NCBI GenBank assembly: GCA_028287035.1
Contig: JAQBQL010000032.1
Location: 1 to 62,218, forward strand
DNA: 62,218 nucleotides
Direction of reading: 5' to 3'
Source of the DNA: Labilithrix sp.
GTDB lineage: Bacteria > Myxococcota > Polyangia > Polyangiales > Polyangiaceae
The notes under the pieces are model-generated. The model saw only the letters and a list, made by a program, of their open reading frames with translations. It did not search any database and was not told the DNA's origin. Below are positions 51,107 through 59,859 of the stretch, in pieces (positions within the stretch are counted from its first letter, which is position 1; each line of letters opens with the position of its first letter). Position numbers and translations under genes: made by a program.

Positions 51107-52543
51107 TCAGGAGCGGGGCTGACCGCCCGGGCTCGCCGCGGCGTCGGGGATCGTGGTCGCGGCGGGCGGGTTCCAGCCGCCGGCCTTGAAGCCGTCGATG
51201 AGCGCGGCGAGCACGTCGTCCTCGAACGTGAGCTGGTCCTTGGTCGAGGAGATGGTCCCGAGCAGACCCATGGCCCTGCCGACCCAGCGCGTCGTGCGGA
51301 GCGCGACCTCGGAGGTGAGCTCGCCCATGGAGAGCTTGCCCATGTCCGCCGACGTGAGACCGTTCAGCGTGATGGCGACGCTGCCGCCCTCCATCGTGAC
51401 GCCCGGCTGGAGACCCTGCGTGCTCGGCCGCTTGCCGGTCTTCTCCTCGATGACGTCCGCCACGTAGACCGCGGCCATCGCCTTCGTCGAGTCGATGAGC
51501 GACGTCGCCGCCATCGGGTAACGGACCGCCGCGGCGCCGTTCGCGATCTTCGCGTCCTCCACCGCCTGGCGGAGATTCACGAGCACCGCCCCGAACCGCT
51601 CGCGCACCTCGGGCGCCGCCTTCCCGGCGGCCGTCTTCGCCTTCGGCACGAAGGCGTCGGCGAGCTTGTCGGCCTCCTTCTCCTGCCGCGAGATCTGCGT
51701 CTCGAGGTCCTCGATGCTCTTCTTGTTCGTCTTCTTGTCGGCGGCCGACGTGGTCTTCGCGTCGTTCAGCGTCTCGAGCGCGGCGATCTTCGTCTTCATC
51801 TCGCCGATCGAGCGCTTCTTCTCCATGACCTCGCCCCACGAGGCGCCGAGGTCCCGGTCGATGGCCGCGAGCAGGCTCGGGTACTTCGCCGCGCCGGGCG
51901 TCGGGGCCGGCGCCGCTGCTTCGGATGCGGGCAGCGCCGCCTCCGCGGTGACGGCCTTGTCGGCGAGCGGCGACTTCTTGCTCGCCTTGCGGTCGGTGCG
52001 CTCGCTCTTGTCGTTGTGCGCGAGCGAGCCGGGCTTCTTCGTCTTCCCGAGCTTGCCGGGCTGCGCAGCGTTCTCCGCGGCCTTGGCGACGGGCGCCGGA
52101 GGCTCGGGCGCAGCAGCGGCAGCGGTCTTCGCGAGCGCGAGCGTCTTCTTCGGCTCGATCTGCGCGAGCGACCGGGCCCACACCTCGGCGGGCACGATGC
52201 GCGCGCCGGCGCCGGCGCTGCCCGGGGCGTAAAGCTGGTGCTTGCGCACCTCGCCCAGCATCGCCGTCGACTCCTCCTGCTTCGGTCCGACGTGGGCGAG
52301 CCAGGTGGACTCGTCGCTCGCGGGGGTGTCGGTCATCACGCGGTCGACCTCGAGGGCGGTCTTCTCGGCGACGTCGGCGCGGCGCACGACGACGCTCATC
52401 GGCGCGGGGTCACTGAGCGCCCACGCGACCTTCGGATTGGCAGCGGCGGAGATGGCGCCGCAGCCGGTGCCCATGGCCAGCAGACCCGCGAGACAAGCAG
52501 AGATGCCGATGGACCGAGTCCACCGGACGACGACGTCCTTCAT
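51107..52543 (-). CDS. Coiled-coil lipoprotein, unknown function
   Basis: Lipoprotein of 478 residues from ATG 52543, with GGGGAG upstream. Signal with AMGTGC lipobox (Cys ~28). The mature chain opens with a strand region (MSVVVRRADVAEKTALEVDR), then a Lys/Ala/Pro-rich linker (~130-215). A predicted coiled coil follows (KKSIEDLETQISRQEKEADK, ~260-300), and the C-terminal part ends in Pro/Gly. I do not recognise the family. It may be a large envelope scaffold. Confidence 0.75.
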   Translation of the reverse strand: MKDVVVRWTRSIGISACLAGLLAMGTGCGAISAAANPKVAWALSDPAPMSVVVRRADVAEKTALEVDRVMTDTPASDESTWLAHVGPKQEESTAMLGEVRKHQLYAPGSAGAGARIVPAEVWARSLAQIEPKKTLALAKTAAAAAPEPPAPVAKAAENAAQPGKLGKTKKPGSLAHNDKSERTDRKASKKSPLADKAVTAEAALPASEAAAPAPTPGAAKYPSLLAAIDRDLGASWGEVMEKKRSIGEMKTKIAALETLNDAKTTSAADKKTNKKSIEDLETQISRQEKEADKLADAFVPKAKTAAGKAAPEVRERFGAVLVNLRQAVEDAKIANGAAAVRYPMAATSLIDSTKAMAAVYVADVIEEKTGKRPSTQGLQPGVTMEGGSVAITLNGLTSADMGKLSMGELTSEVALRTTRWVGRAMGLLGTISSTKDQLTFEDDVLAALIDGFKAGGWNPPAATTIPDAAASPGGQPRS

Positions 52544-52664
52544 GTGATGCTCCCCGAAAGCTGACGACCTCGCCGCTCCACCAGCCCTTGCCGGGAGCGG
52601 AGGTCGTGGGGGTATACGCCGCTTGCGCAGATACCTTCCCGGGTCGCGCGACTCCGCGCCGACG

Positions 52665-54038
52665 CTAGCCGGCGCGGCGTCCGGACGAGGCGGGGCCGGG
52701 CAGCCACGCATCGCTGCCATCAGCGGCGGGGAGCGGGCGGGCGCCGGAACGGTCCGGGTCGTCGCTCCCGCGCGCGGCGTTAAGCGGCCACGCCTCGTCC
52801 TTCAGGGCCCCGGCGACCCGGGCGAGCTCGGTGCGCATCATCCGGATCCGCGTCCGCTGCGCCGGGTTCGCGCGGAGCGCACGCTGGAGGATCTCGGCGA
52901 GCCTCGTGAGCTCGGGACGTGCGCGGAGCGCGGCGATGCCCGGCGGGAGGCCATCGTGGGTGAGGTGCTGCCGCAGCACGGCGTGGACCTCGTCGCCGTC
53001 GAAGAGCACGCGGCCGGTGAGGGTCTCGTACGCGAGGCAGGCGAACGAATACGAGTCGGCAGCGAACGCACTCTCCGGCGCGCGATCGTCGCTCCACACC
53101 TCGGGCGGCGAGTACATCGGGTTGCCGCAACGCTTCCGGACGCGGCGACCGCTGAGCCCGAAGTCGACCAGCGTCGCCGCGCCCGACCCCCGACGGAGGA
53201 TGACGTTGTCCGGCTTCAGATCGAGGTGACCCACGCCGGTCGCGTGCATGGCGTCGAGACCCGCGAGCACGCCGTCGAGGATCGCGAACGCCTGCTCGGA
53301 CGACACCCCCTTCGCGAGCTCCTCTTCGAGGGTTCGCCCTGCGACGTGCTCCATCACGAGGAACGGCTTCGGTCGAGCGGCCACGTCGAACGCGAGGATG
53401 CGCGCCAGGTTGCCGTGCAGCGGGATGGCGGCGAGCGCCGAGGCCTCCGCGCGGAAGTGCGCGAGCAGCTCCTCTTCCGGCACGTAGGCGGCGAGGGCCG
53501 CCTCGTCGTGCGGCACCTTGAGGACGACGTCCTCGGCCAGCGGGTCACCGTCGTCCTGGACGCGGCGCGCGAGGAAGAGCGAGCCGAGACCGCCGCTCGC
53601 CATGGGACGGACGAGGCGGAAGCCGCCGAGCACGCCGTGCTCCGGCACCCACGCCGGGAACGTGCGCTCCGGCGCCGCCACGAGCTCCGCGGGCATGACG
53701 CTCGGGCGACCTGGCCGGATCGACGGCGGGCGGCTCGAACGCTGCGAGCCCTGCGCGTCGCGTACGCGCGTGACGAACGTGTAGAGTGCACACGAACGCG
53801 CCGCGACGTCGGAGCGCGAGCTGCGCGCCGCCACGTAGAGCGCTTGCAGCGCGCCGACCCGCTGCACCGGCAGGTTCGTCCCTTCACGCTCGTCCTCGGG
53901 CACCAGCGCGAGCACCGCGTCGGCGATGCGGTTGGCGCGGCCCCACGCCGAGGGCTCCCCGCGCTCGATGGCGCCGAGGAGCTCCCGCTCCAGCGTGTTC
54001 AGGAGACCGAGCACGAGCGCGTCGTCCACGACCGCCAT
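52665..54038 (-). CDS. Ser/Thr protein kinase with HLD (non-RD) catalytic loop
   Basis: Kinase of 457 residues from ATG 54038. A ~110-residue N-terminal helical domain comes first (LVLGLLNTLERELLGAIERG). The kinase domain (~135-410) has Gly loop PMASGGLGSLFLARRV, Lys174 in VVLKVPH, a catalytic loop HLDLKPDNVI with His271-Leu272-Asp273 and Asn278, Mg-binding Asp292 in LVDFGLSG, and SPPEVW in place of APE. Leu replaces the Arg of HRD, so activation-loop phosphorylation is probably not needed. The C-terminus is Pro/Gly/Ser-rich with no membrane helix. Confidence 0.9.
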   Translation of the reverse strand: MAVVDDALVLGLLNTLERELLGAIERGEPSAWGRANRIADAVLALVPEDEREGTNLPVQRVGALQALYVAARSSRSDVAARSCALYTFVTRVRDAQGSQRSSRPPSIRPGRPSVMPAELVAAPERTFPAWVPEHGVLGGFRLVRPMASGGLGSLFLARRVQDDGDPLAEDVVLKVPHDEAALAAYVPEEELLAHFRAEASALAAIPLHGNLARILAFDVAARPKPFLVMEHVAGRTLEEELAKGVSSEQAFAILDGVLAGLDAMHATGVGHLDLKPDNVILRRGSGAATLVDFGLSGRRVRKRCGNPMYSPPEVWSDDRAPESAFAADSYSFACLAYETLTGRVLFDGDEVHAVLRQHLTHDGLPPGIAALRARPELTRLAEILQRALRANPAQRTRIRMMRTELARVAGALKDEAWPLNAARGSDDPDRSGARPLPAADGSDAWLPGPASSGRRAG

Positions 54039-54208
54039 CGTGCAGCCGCCGTTCCATGGTCCGCGGCGCGACGGTGCGGACGGAAGGGTGAAGCAGGCCG
54101 GTATTTCCGGCTCATCGGGTGCGCCCCGCAGGTCCCGCCAGGTTCTTCGGTGATCCACGGGCGGGGCGGGGCCGCTCCAGCGGACCTTTCGCTATACTCG
54201 CCGCCGCC

Positions 54209-55627
54209 ATGCGACGCCTTGCTCCCCTGCCCGTCCTCGCCGCCCTCGCCGGCGCCCTCTTCTGCTCCACCGTTCCCGCGCACGCCGACGCGCCGAAGGA
54301 CGCCGTGCCCCCGCTCGCGGTGTCGCTCACCGCGAGCCGCATCACGCTGCCGAACGGCCTCGAGGTGATCCTCGACGAGGACCATCGCACGCCCATCGTC
54401 ACCGTGAACGTCTGGTACCACGTGGGGTCGAAGAACGAGGCGGCGCATCGCAACGGGTTCGCGCACCTGTTCGAGCACGTGATGTTCCAGGGCTCGAAGC
54501 ACGTCCCCGAGGACACCTACTTCCGGTTCCTGGAGAAGGCGGGCGCCACGTCCATCAACGGGACGACCTCGGACGATCGGACGAACTACTTCGAGACCGT
54601 GCCCGCCAACCAGCTCGAGCTCGCGCTGTGGCTCGAGAGCGACCGCATGGGGTTTCTCCTCCAGCACGCGGACGACGCGACGTTCAAGAGCCAGCGCGAG
54701 GTCGTGAAGAACGAGCGCCGCCAGAACTACGAGAACGCTCCCTACGGCATGGTGCCCATCTTCGAGGGCGAGGAGCTGTACCCGCCGACGTACCCGTACC
54801 ACTACCCGACGATCGGCAGCCCCGAGGACCTCGACGCGGCCACGTTCGAGGACGTCACGCAGTTCTTCCGCACGAACTACGTGCCCAACAACGCGACCCT
54901 CGTGCTCTCCGGCGACTTCGACAAGGCGCGGGCGACCGCCCTCGTGACGAAGTGGTTCGGTCCGATCCCGCGCGGCAGGGACGTGCCCCGGCTGAAGCCG
55001 ACGGCAATCACCCACCCGGGCGAGGCGCGGCTCGACGTCGAAGCCGGCGTCGAGCTGCCGCGCGTCGAGATCGACTGGATCACGCCGTCGTTCTTCGCGC
55101 CGGGCGACGCGGAGCTCGACCTCGTCGGCCACGTGCTCGCCGGCGGCAAGACGAGCCGCCTCTACAAGCGCCTCGTCTACGATCTCCAGATCGCCCAGAG
55201 CGTGTCGGCATCGCAACAGTCGCAGGAGCTGAACAGCGTCTTCGAGATCTCGGCCACCGCCAAGCCTGGGCACACCGCCGACGAGCTGCTCAAGGTCATC
55301 GACGAGGAGCTCGCGCGGCTGCGCAAGGACGGCGTGCAGGACGCCGAGCTCTCGCGCGGGCGCACCAGCATCGTCGCCAACACCTTCTTCGCGCTCGAAC
55401 GCAGCTCGTCCCGGGCCGACCTCCTCAACTCGTACGCCCACCACACTGGCGACCCGAACTACCTCGCCAGGGACGTGGCGCGGACGAACGGCGCCACCAC
55501 CACCTCGGTCGCCGAGGCCGCTCGCACCTGGCTCAAAGAAAAGGACCGCGTCGTGACCGTCATCACTCCGAACAAGGATGCTCCGCTCTCCGGCCGGCTC
55601 GTGAAGAAGACGGGAGGTCGCAAGTGA
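54209..55627 (+). CDS. M16 zinc metallopeptidase, active subunit
   Basis: Exported M16 peptidase of 472 residues from ATG 54209. Signal LAALAGALFCSTVPAHA; the zinc site is the inverted HxxEH motif in GFAHLFEHVMFQGSKH, with the downstream Glu in REVVKNERRQNYENAPYG. Two M16-type domains, the second lacking zinc. It overlaps the next M16 gene by four bases (GTGA). Such pairs form heterodimers in which this subunit carries the catalytic metal and cleaves peptides in the periplasm. Confidence 0.94.
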   Translation: MRRLAPLPVLAALAGALFCSTVPAHADAPKDAVPPLAVSLTASRITLPNGLEVILDEDHRTPIVTVNVWYHVGSKNEAAHRNGFAHLFEHVMFQGSKHVPEDTYFRFLEKAGATSINGTTSDDRTNYFETVPANQLELALWLESDRMGFLLQHADDATFKSQREVVKNERRQNYENAPYGMVPIFEGEELYPPTYPYHYPTIGSPEDLDAATFEDVTQFFRTNYVPNNATLVLSGDFDKARATALVTKWFGPIPRGRDVPRLKPTAITHPGEARLDVEAGVELPRVEIDWITPSFFAPGDAELDLVGHVLAGGKTSRLYKRLVYDLQIAQSVSASQQSQELNSVFEISATAKPGHTADELLKVIDEELARLRKDGVQDAELSRGRTSIVANTFFALERSSSRADLLNSYAHHTGDPNYLARDVARTNGATTTSVAEAARTWLKEKDRVVTVITPNKDAPLSGRLVKKTGGRK

Positions 55628-57180
55628 GCCGCCGCCTCGGTCTGCTCGCGGCGCTCGGCGCTCTCGTCCTTGCCGCCTGCGGCGATGCCCCTCCGCCCGC
55701 GCCGGTCACGCCCGTCCGCGCGCCCGCGACGCCGGCCCCCGCGGCGGCCCCCACCGAGACGCCGGATGCGCCGTTCCGTCAGCAGCCTCCCGCGCCCGAG
55801 GCGAAGATCACCTTCACCGCGCCGAAGGTCAGCGAGGCGACGCTCAAGAACGGTCTGCGCGTCCTCGTCGTCGAGCGGCACGACCTTCCGGTGGTCGCGG
55901 TGCGATTCGTCGTGACGACCGGCGCGGGCGACGTCGAGGGAGCGCGTCCCGGCGCGCTCTCGTTCCTCGGCGCCATGCTCGAGCAGGGCACGAAGAAGCG
56001 CACCGCCCTGCAGATCAGCGACGACTTCGAGGCGCTCGGCGCGCAGCACGGCGCCTGGCTCGACTGGGACTCGGGCGGCGTGAGCATGAAGGTCCTGAAG
56101 GACAAGCTCGAGCCCGGTCTCGAGCTCCTCGCCGACGTCGCCACGAACGCGACGTTCCCGGAGGGCGAGGTCGAACGCCTGCGGGCGCGGCGCATCGCCA
56201 GCATCCAGAGCGAGAAGAGCAGCCCCGCCAGCATCGCGCAGAACAACGTCGCGGCGGCGCTCTTCGGCCGCGCCCACCCGTACGGGCACAGCCTTTCGGG
56301 CGAGGAGGCGGACGCGAAGAAGCTGACGCGCGCCGAGCTCGTCGCGGCGTACGGAAGGCTCTTCGTCCCGAAGAACAGCGCGATCGTCGTCGCGGGCGAC
56401 GTCACGAAGGACGCGATCCTCCCGCAGCTCGAGGCCACCTTCGGGGCGTGGAAGGTCGGCGGCGCGGCGCTCTCGCACAAGGGGCCTCGCACGCCCGGGA
56501 AGGCCGCCACCGACAAGCGCATCGTGCTCGTCGACAAGCCGGGAGCCCAGTCGCAGATCCAGGTCGCGCGGGCCGGCGTGCCGTACGGGGTCAAGGATCG
56601 CGAGGCGTACGTCGTGATGAACGCGATCCTCGGCGGGATGTTCTCGAGCCGCGTGAACCTGAACCTGCGCGAGAAGCACGGGTACACGTACGGCGCGCGC
56701 TCGTACTTCGCCATGCGCCATGGCGCAGGGCCGTTCCTCACCGGCGCGAGCGTGCACGCCGAGAAGACGCTCCCCTCCATCAAGGAGGTGATCCTCGAGA
56801 TGGAAGGGATGCGAACCGGCGGGCCCACCGACGACGAGCTCGCGCTCGCCAAGGAGAGCATCCGCATGGCGATGCCCGGCCGCTTCGAGACGGTGGATGC
56901 AGTGGCCGCGGCCGTCGCCGATCTGGTGGTCTACGACCTCCCGCTCGACGACTACGAGAAGCGGTCCGCACGGATCGATGCCGTGACCGCCGCGGACGTG
57001 AAGCGCGTGGCGAGCGAGACCCTCGACCCGAAGGCGATGACGCTCGTCGTCGTGGGTAGCAAACAAGCCCTGGCTCCCCAGCTGGGGGAGCTCGGGCTCG
57101 GCGCGTTCGAGGAGCGGGACGCCTACGGCAACGTGCTCACCGGAAAGCCGGTCCCCCCCAGGACCGACGATCGGAAGTGA
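55624..57180 (+). CDS. M16-family protein, inactive partner subunit (lipoprotein)
   Basis: Lipoprotein of 518 residues from GTG 55624. Lipobox VLAAC (Cys ~19) and an Ala/Pro linker. The M16 fold is clear (GLRVLVVERHDLPVVAVRFV; SQIQVARAGVPYG), but the zinc motif is missing: RPGALSFLGAMLEQGTKK stands where HxxEH would be. The Arg-Tyr substrate-binding pair is present in NLREKHGYTYGARSYF. This is the usual inactive subunit of an M16B heterodimer, here membrane-anchored so it can hold the active subunit at the envelope. Confidence 0.92.
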   Translation: MSRRLGLLAALGALVLAACGDAPPPAPVTPVRAPATPAPAAAPTETPDAPFRQQPPAPEAKITFTAPKVSEATLKNGLRVLVVERHDLPVVAVRFVVTTGAGDVEGARPGALSFLGAMLEQGTKKRTALQISDDFEALGAQHGAWLDWDSGGVSMKVLKDKLEPGLELLADVATNATFPEGEVERLRARRIASIQSEKSSPASIAQNNVAAALFGRAHPYGHSLSGEEADAKKLTRAELVAAYGRLFVPKNSAIVVAGDVTKDAILPQLEATFGAWKVGGAALSHKGPRTPGKAATDKRIVLVDKPGAQSQIQVARAGVPYGVKDREAYVVMNAILGGMFSSRVNLNLREKHGYTYGARSYFAMRHGAGPFLTGASVHAEKTLPSIKEVILEMEGMRTGGPTDDELALAKESIRMAMPGRFETVDAVAAAVADLVVYDLPLDDYEKRSARIDAVTAADVKRVASETLDPKAMTLVVVGSKQALAPQLGELGLGAFEERDAYGNVLTGKPVPPRTDDRK

Positions 57181-57183
57181 GGC

Positions 57184-57558
57184 TCACCGGGCGGCGAGGC
57201 CCGCATGCAGCGCGGCCTCGAGCTCCTTCACGTTGATTGGCTTCACGAGGTGAGCGTCGAACCCGGCCGCGCGTGAGCGTGCGCGGTCCTCGGGAGCGCC
57301 GTAACCCGTCACGAGAATGGCGACCTTCGGCCGGGTCGGACCGAGGCTCTCGAGGAGCTCGACGGCGGTGCCGTCGCCGAGCGAATAGTCCGTCACGAGG
57401 GCGTCGAACGTGAGCGCCGCGAGCTTCTGTTTGGCCTCTACGAAGGAGCCGGCAGTGGTGATGTCGAAAGCATAAGAGTCAAGAGCAGCCTCCAAAATTT
57501 CAGCGTTGTCCCGGTCGTCATCGACGACCAGCACTGTGGTCTTCGGCACGACGCTCAC
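57184..57558 (-). CDS. Stand-alone receiver protein
   Basis: Receiver domain of 124 residues from GTG 57558. VLVVDDDRDN supplies the acidic pocket, the phospho-Asp lies in FDALVTDYSLGDGTAVE, a Thr switch is in AILVTGYG, and Lys is in AHLVKPIN. It has no output domain and its only neighbours are the convergent M16 pair and the divergent copper protein. A 15-bp near-palindrome (57563-57577) abuts its start. Confidence 0.92.
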   Translation of the reverse strand: MSVVPKTTVLVVDDDRDNAEILEAALDSYAFDITTAGSFVEAKQKLAALTFDALVTDYSLGDGTAVELLESLGPTRPKVAILVTGYGAPEDRARSRAAGFDAHLVKPINVKELEAALHAGLAAR

Positions 57559-57562
57559 CTTA

Positions 57563-57577
57563 AGCAGGCCCCCTGCT
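57563..57577. promoter_or_regulatory. Small palindrome at the receiver gene start
   Basis: AGCAGG-CCC-CCTGCT lies five bases upstream of the receiver GTG. It could be an operator or a leader hairpin. Confidence 0.35.
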
Positions 57578-57580
57578 CAA

Positions 57581-57630
57581 GCGAGCGCGAGCATGACGTC
57601 TTGCACCAACTATTCGGTGCTCGCGCTCGC
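57581..57630. repeat. Perfect 13-bp inverted repeat with 24-bp spacer
   Basis: GCGAGCGCGAGCA (57581-57593) and its exact complement TGCTCGCGCTCGC (57618-57630) flank a comparatively AT-rich 24-bp centre. It sits between the divergent receiver and haem/copper-protein genes, a place suited to a regulatory site or stem-loop. Confidence 0.6.
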
Positions 57631-57679
57631 ATCGTCGAACGGTGCGTACCAAGCTTGCCACGGGCTCCTGATCACACCG

Positions 57680-59074
57680 ATGATCCAGCATAAAACGTGG
57701 GCGATCGCGGCTGCGATCGGGCTGCTCGTATCCTGCAAGAACGGGTCGAAGCGCGAGCCCGACGCGGTGGAAGCGAGGACGGAGACGCGCGCCGCGGACG
57801 TGCCTCCGACGTACGAGAACCGCGTCGCCGGCATCCTCGACGCGCATTGCACGACCTGCCATGCGCGCGGCGGCATCGGACCGATGCCGCTCACCACCTA
57901 TGACGAGGCGAAGGGCGCCGCGGCCCAGATCGTGAGCGAGACGCGCGCGAAGCACATGCCGCCGTGGCTCCCCGACACCGCCGCGTGCGCGCCGCTCCAG
58001 CATTCACGCGCACTCCCGCAGAGCGACATCGACGCGCTCGCCCGGTGGTACGAGAGCGGAACGCCGCAGGGCGCGCCGGGCACCCGGCCGGCGGCGGAGG
58101 CTGCGCGGCAGAAGACGTTCGCGGACGTGTCCGGCCCGCCGGCCCGCGTCGTCGAGCCCGAGCTCGGCTACGGCCCGAAGCGTGGCGGCGGACGCGCCGA
58201 CGACTACCACTGCTTCGTCCTCGATCCGAAGCTCGACGCGGCGGCGAAGGTCACCGCGCTCCGGGTCACTCCCGGCGTTCCGGCGATCGTCCACCACGTC
58301 ATCCTCTACGAGGTGCGGACCGCCGTGGCCGACCGGATCCGCGCGCTCGACGACGCGGAGCCCGGACCCGGGTACACGTGCTTCGGCGGGATCGGCGTGA
58401 CGCCGGCCGTGAAGCCGGGCAAGCCCGGCACCGGCCAGCTCGTCGACTTCGATGCGCAGATGATCGTCGCCTGGGCGCCTGGCGCAGGCGCGACCGATGT
58501 GGCGGGCGCCGCGACCGCCTTGCCGTCCGGCACCGCCATCCAGCTGGCCGAGGGATCGAAGCTCGTCATGCAGGTCCACTACAGCCTCGAGAACCTGCAG
58601 CCCGCGATGAGCGACCGCACGAAGGTGGAGCTGTGGTTCGCGGGGATGGAACCCGCCAAGCAGGCGGTCTGGGTGCCGCTCCTCAAGTACGACTTCCGCG
58701 TGCCGAAGGACGCCGGCCCCGGGGATCCACGCGCGACCGCGCGCGCCGACGTGACCCTGCCCTTCCCGCTCACCGTCCTCGGGGTAGCGCCGCACATGCA
58801 CCTCCGGGGGACCTCCGCGCGCATCGAGTCGCTGGGCGCGCCCGATCCTGCGAAGTGCCTCCTCGACGTGCCGCGCTGGGACTTCCATCATCAGGAGGCG
58901 TACTGGCTCGCCGAGGGCGTGCGCACCGACCACGCCTCCCTCACGTGCACCTGGGACAACCGCGCGTCGGCGCAGCCCTACGCGAACGGCAAGCGGCGCC
59001 CCTCGCGCGAGCTACGCTGGGGCGAAGGTACCGACGACGAGATGTGCCTCGCGTTCCTCTACACGACGCTGTGA
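57680..59074 (+). CDS. Haem c / copper type II monooxygenase-like lipoprotein
   Basis: Lipoprotein of 464 residues from ATG 57680 (lipobox LLVSC). A cytochrome-c-like domain with the haem motif CTTCH (57-61) and distal Met in GPMPL comes first. It is followed by a PHM/DBH-like domain with copper-ligand motifs: His pair in AIVHHVILYE (~201), VMQVHYS (~296), PHMHLRG (~371) and the Met in DDEMCLAF (~452). All known CuA/CuB ligand types have counterparts. The haem may feed electrons in place of ascorbate. ATG 57593 is an alternative start, without a signal. The 3' end overlaps the convergent terC gene. Confidence 0.85.
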   Translation: MIQHKTWAIAAAIGLLVSCKNGSKREPDAVEARTETRAADVPPTYENRVAGILDAHCTTCHARGGIGPMPLTTYDEAKGAAAQIVSETRAKHMPPWLPDTAACAPLQHSRALPQSDIDALARWYESGTPQGAPGTRPAAEAARQKTFADVSGPPARVVEPELGYGPKRGGGRADDYHCFVLDPKLDAAAKVTALRVTPGVPAIVHHVILYEVRTAVADRIRALDDAEPGPGYTCFGGIGVTPAVKPGKPGTGQLVDFDAQMIVAWAPGAGATDVAGAATALPSGTAIQLAEGSKLVMQVHYSLENLQPAMSDRTKVELWFAGMEPAKQAVWVPLLKYDFRVPKDAGPGDPRATARADVTLPFPLTVLGVAPHMHLRGTSARIESLGAPDPAKCLLDVPRWDFHHQEAYWLAEGVRTDHASLTCTWDNRASAQPYANGKRRPSRELRWGEGTDDEMCLAFLYTTL

Positions 59075-59856
59075 GCGCTCGGCTCCGGAGCGCTGGAGGC
59101 GCGTGACGCGCGGCGTGCCCGTTCGCGCTTCCGGCGGGCGCGCATGTTGAGGAGCTCGACGACCATCGAGAACGCCATCGCCGTGTAGATGTAGGCGCGG
59201 CTGATGTGCGTGCCGGCGCCCTCGGCGATGAGGACGGCGCCGATCAGCACGAGGAACGTGAGCGCCAGCATCTTGAAGGTCGAGTTCTTCTCGATGAACG
59301 AGGAGATCGGCCCGGAGAAGATGCCCATCGTGACCACCGCGATGCTCATCGCGACGATCATGATCCAGACCTCCTTCACCATGCCGATGGCGGAGATGAT
59401 GGAGTCGAGGGAGAAGACGAGGTCGAGCAGGACGATCTGCGCGATGGCGATGACCAGCGACCGGGGCGCCTTGCGCGGCTTGTCCTCGTGCTCCTCGAGC
59501 GCGTTCATCTTCTCGTGGATCTCGACGACGCTCTTGCCGATCAGGAAGAGCCCGCCGCCGATGAGCACGAGGTCGTGCCAGGTGACCGCGTCGACCGTGT
59601 GGCTCTTCAGCCAGTCCGGCGGCAAGAAGCCGAGGCTCGACAGCTTGAAGATGGGGCGGTCGAGGCTCATCACCCAGCGGATCGCGAGGAGGAGCCCCAT
59701 GCGCGCGGCGAGGGCCAGCGACAGGCCGACGATGCGTCCGAGCCGGCGCTTCTCGGGCGGAAGCGCCCCGACCAGGATCGACAGGAAGATGATGTTGTCG
59801 ATGCCGAGCACGAGCTCCATGCCCGTCAGCATCACGAGCGCGATCACCCACTCCAT
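59059..59856 (-). CDS. TerC-family membrane protein
   Basis: Seven-helix protein of 265 residues from ATG 59856. The Asp-bearing motifs MELVLGIDNIIFLSILVG and LLDLVFSLDSIISAIGMV are those of TerC, whose members export Mn2+ or take part in metal and tellurite resistance. A cytosolic loop (KMNALEEHEDKPRKAPRS) separates the halves, and the tail is Arg-rich. It is the last gene of the BON operon, three bases from the preceding stop, and overlaps the convergent copper-protein gene by 16 bases. Confidence 0.93.
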   Translation of the reverse strand: MEWVIALVMLTGMELVLGIDNIIFLSILVGALPPEKRRLGRIVGLSLALAARMGLLLAIRWVMSLDRPIFKLSSLGFLPPDWLKSHTVDAVTWHDLVLIGGGLFLIGKSVVEIHEKMNALEEHEDKPRKAPRSLVIAIAQIVLLDLVFSLDSIISAIGMVKEVWIMIVAMSIAVVTMGIFSGPISSFIEKNSTFKMLALTFLVLIGAVLIAEGAGTHISRAYIYTAMAFSMVVELLNMRARRKRERARRASRASSAPEPSAHSVV

Positions 59857-59859
59857 CGC

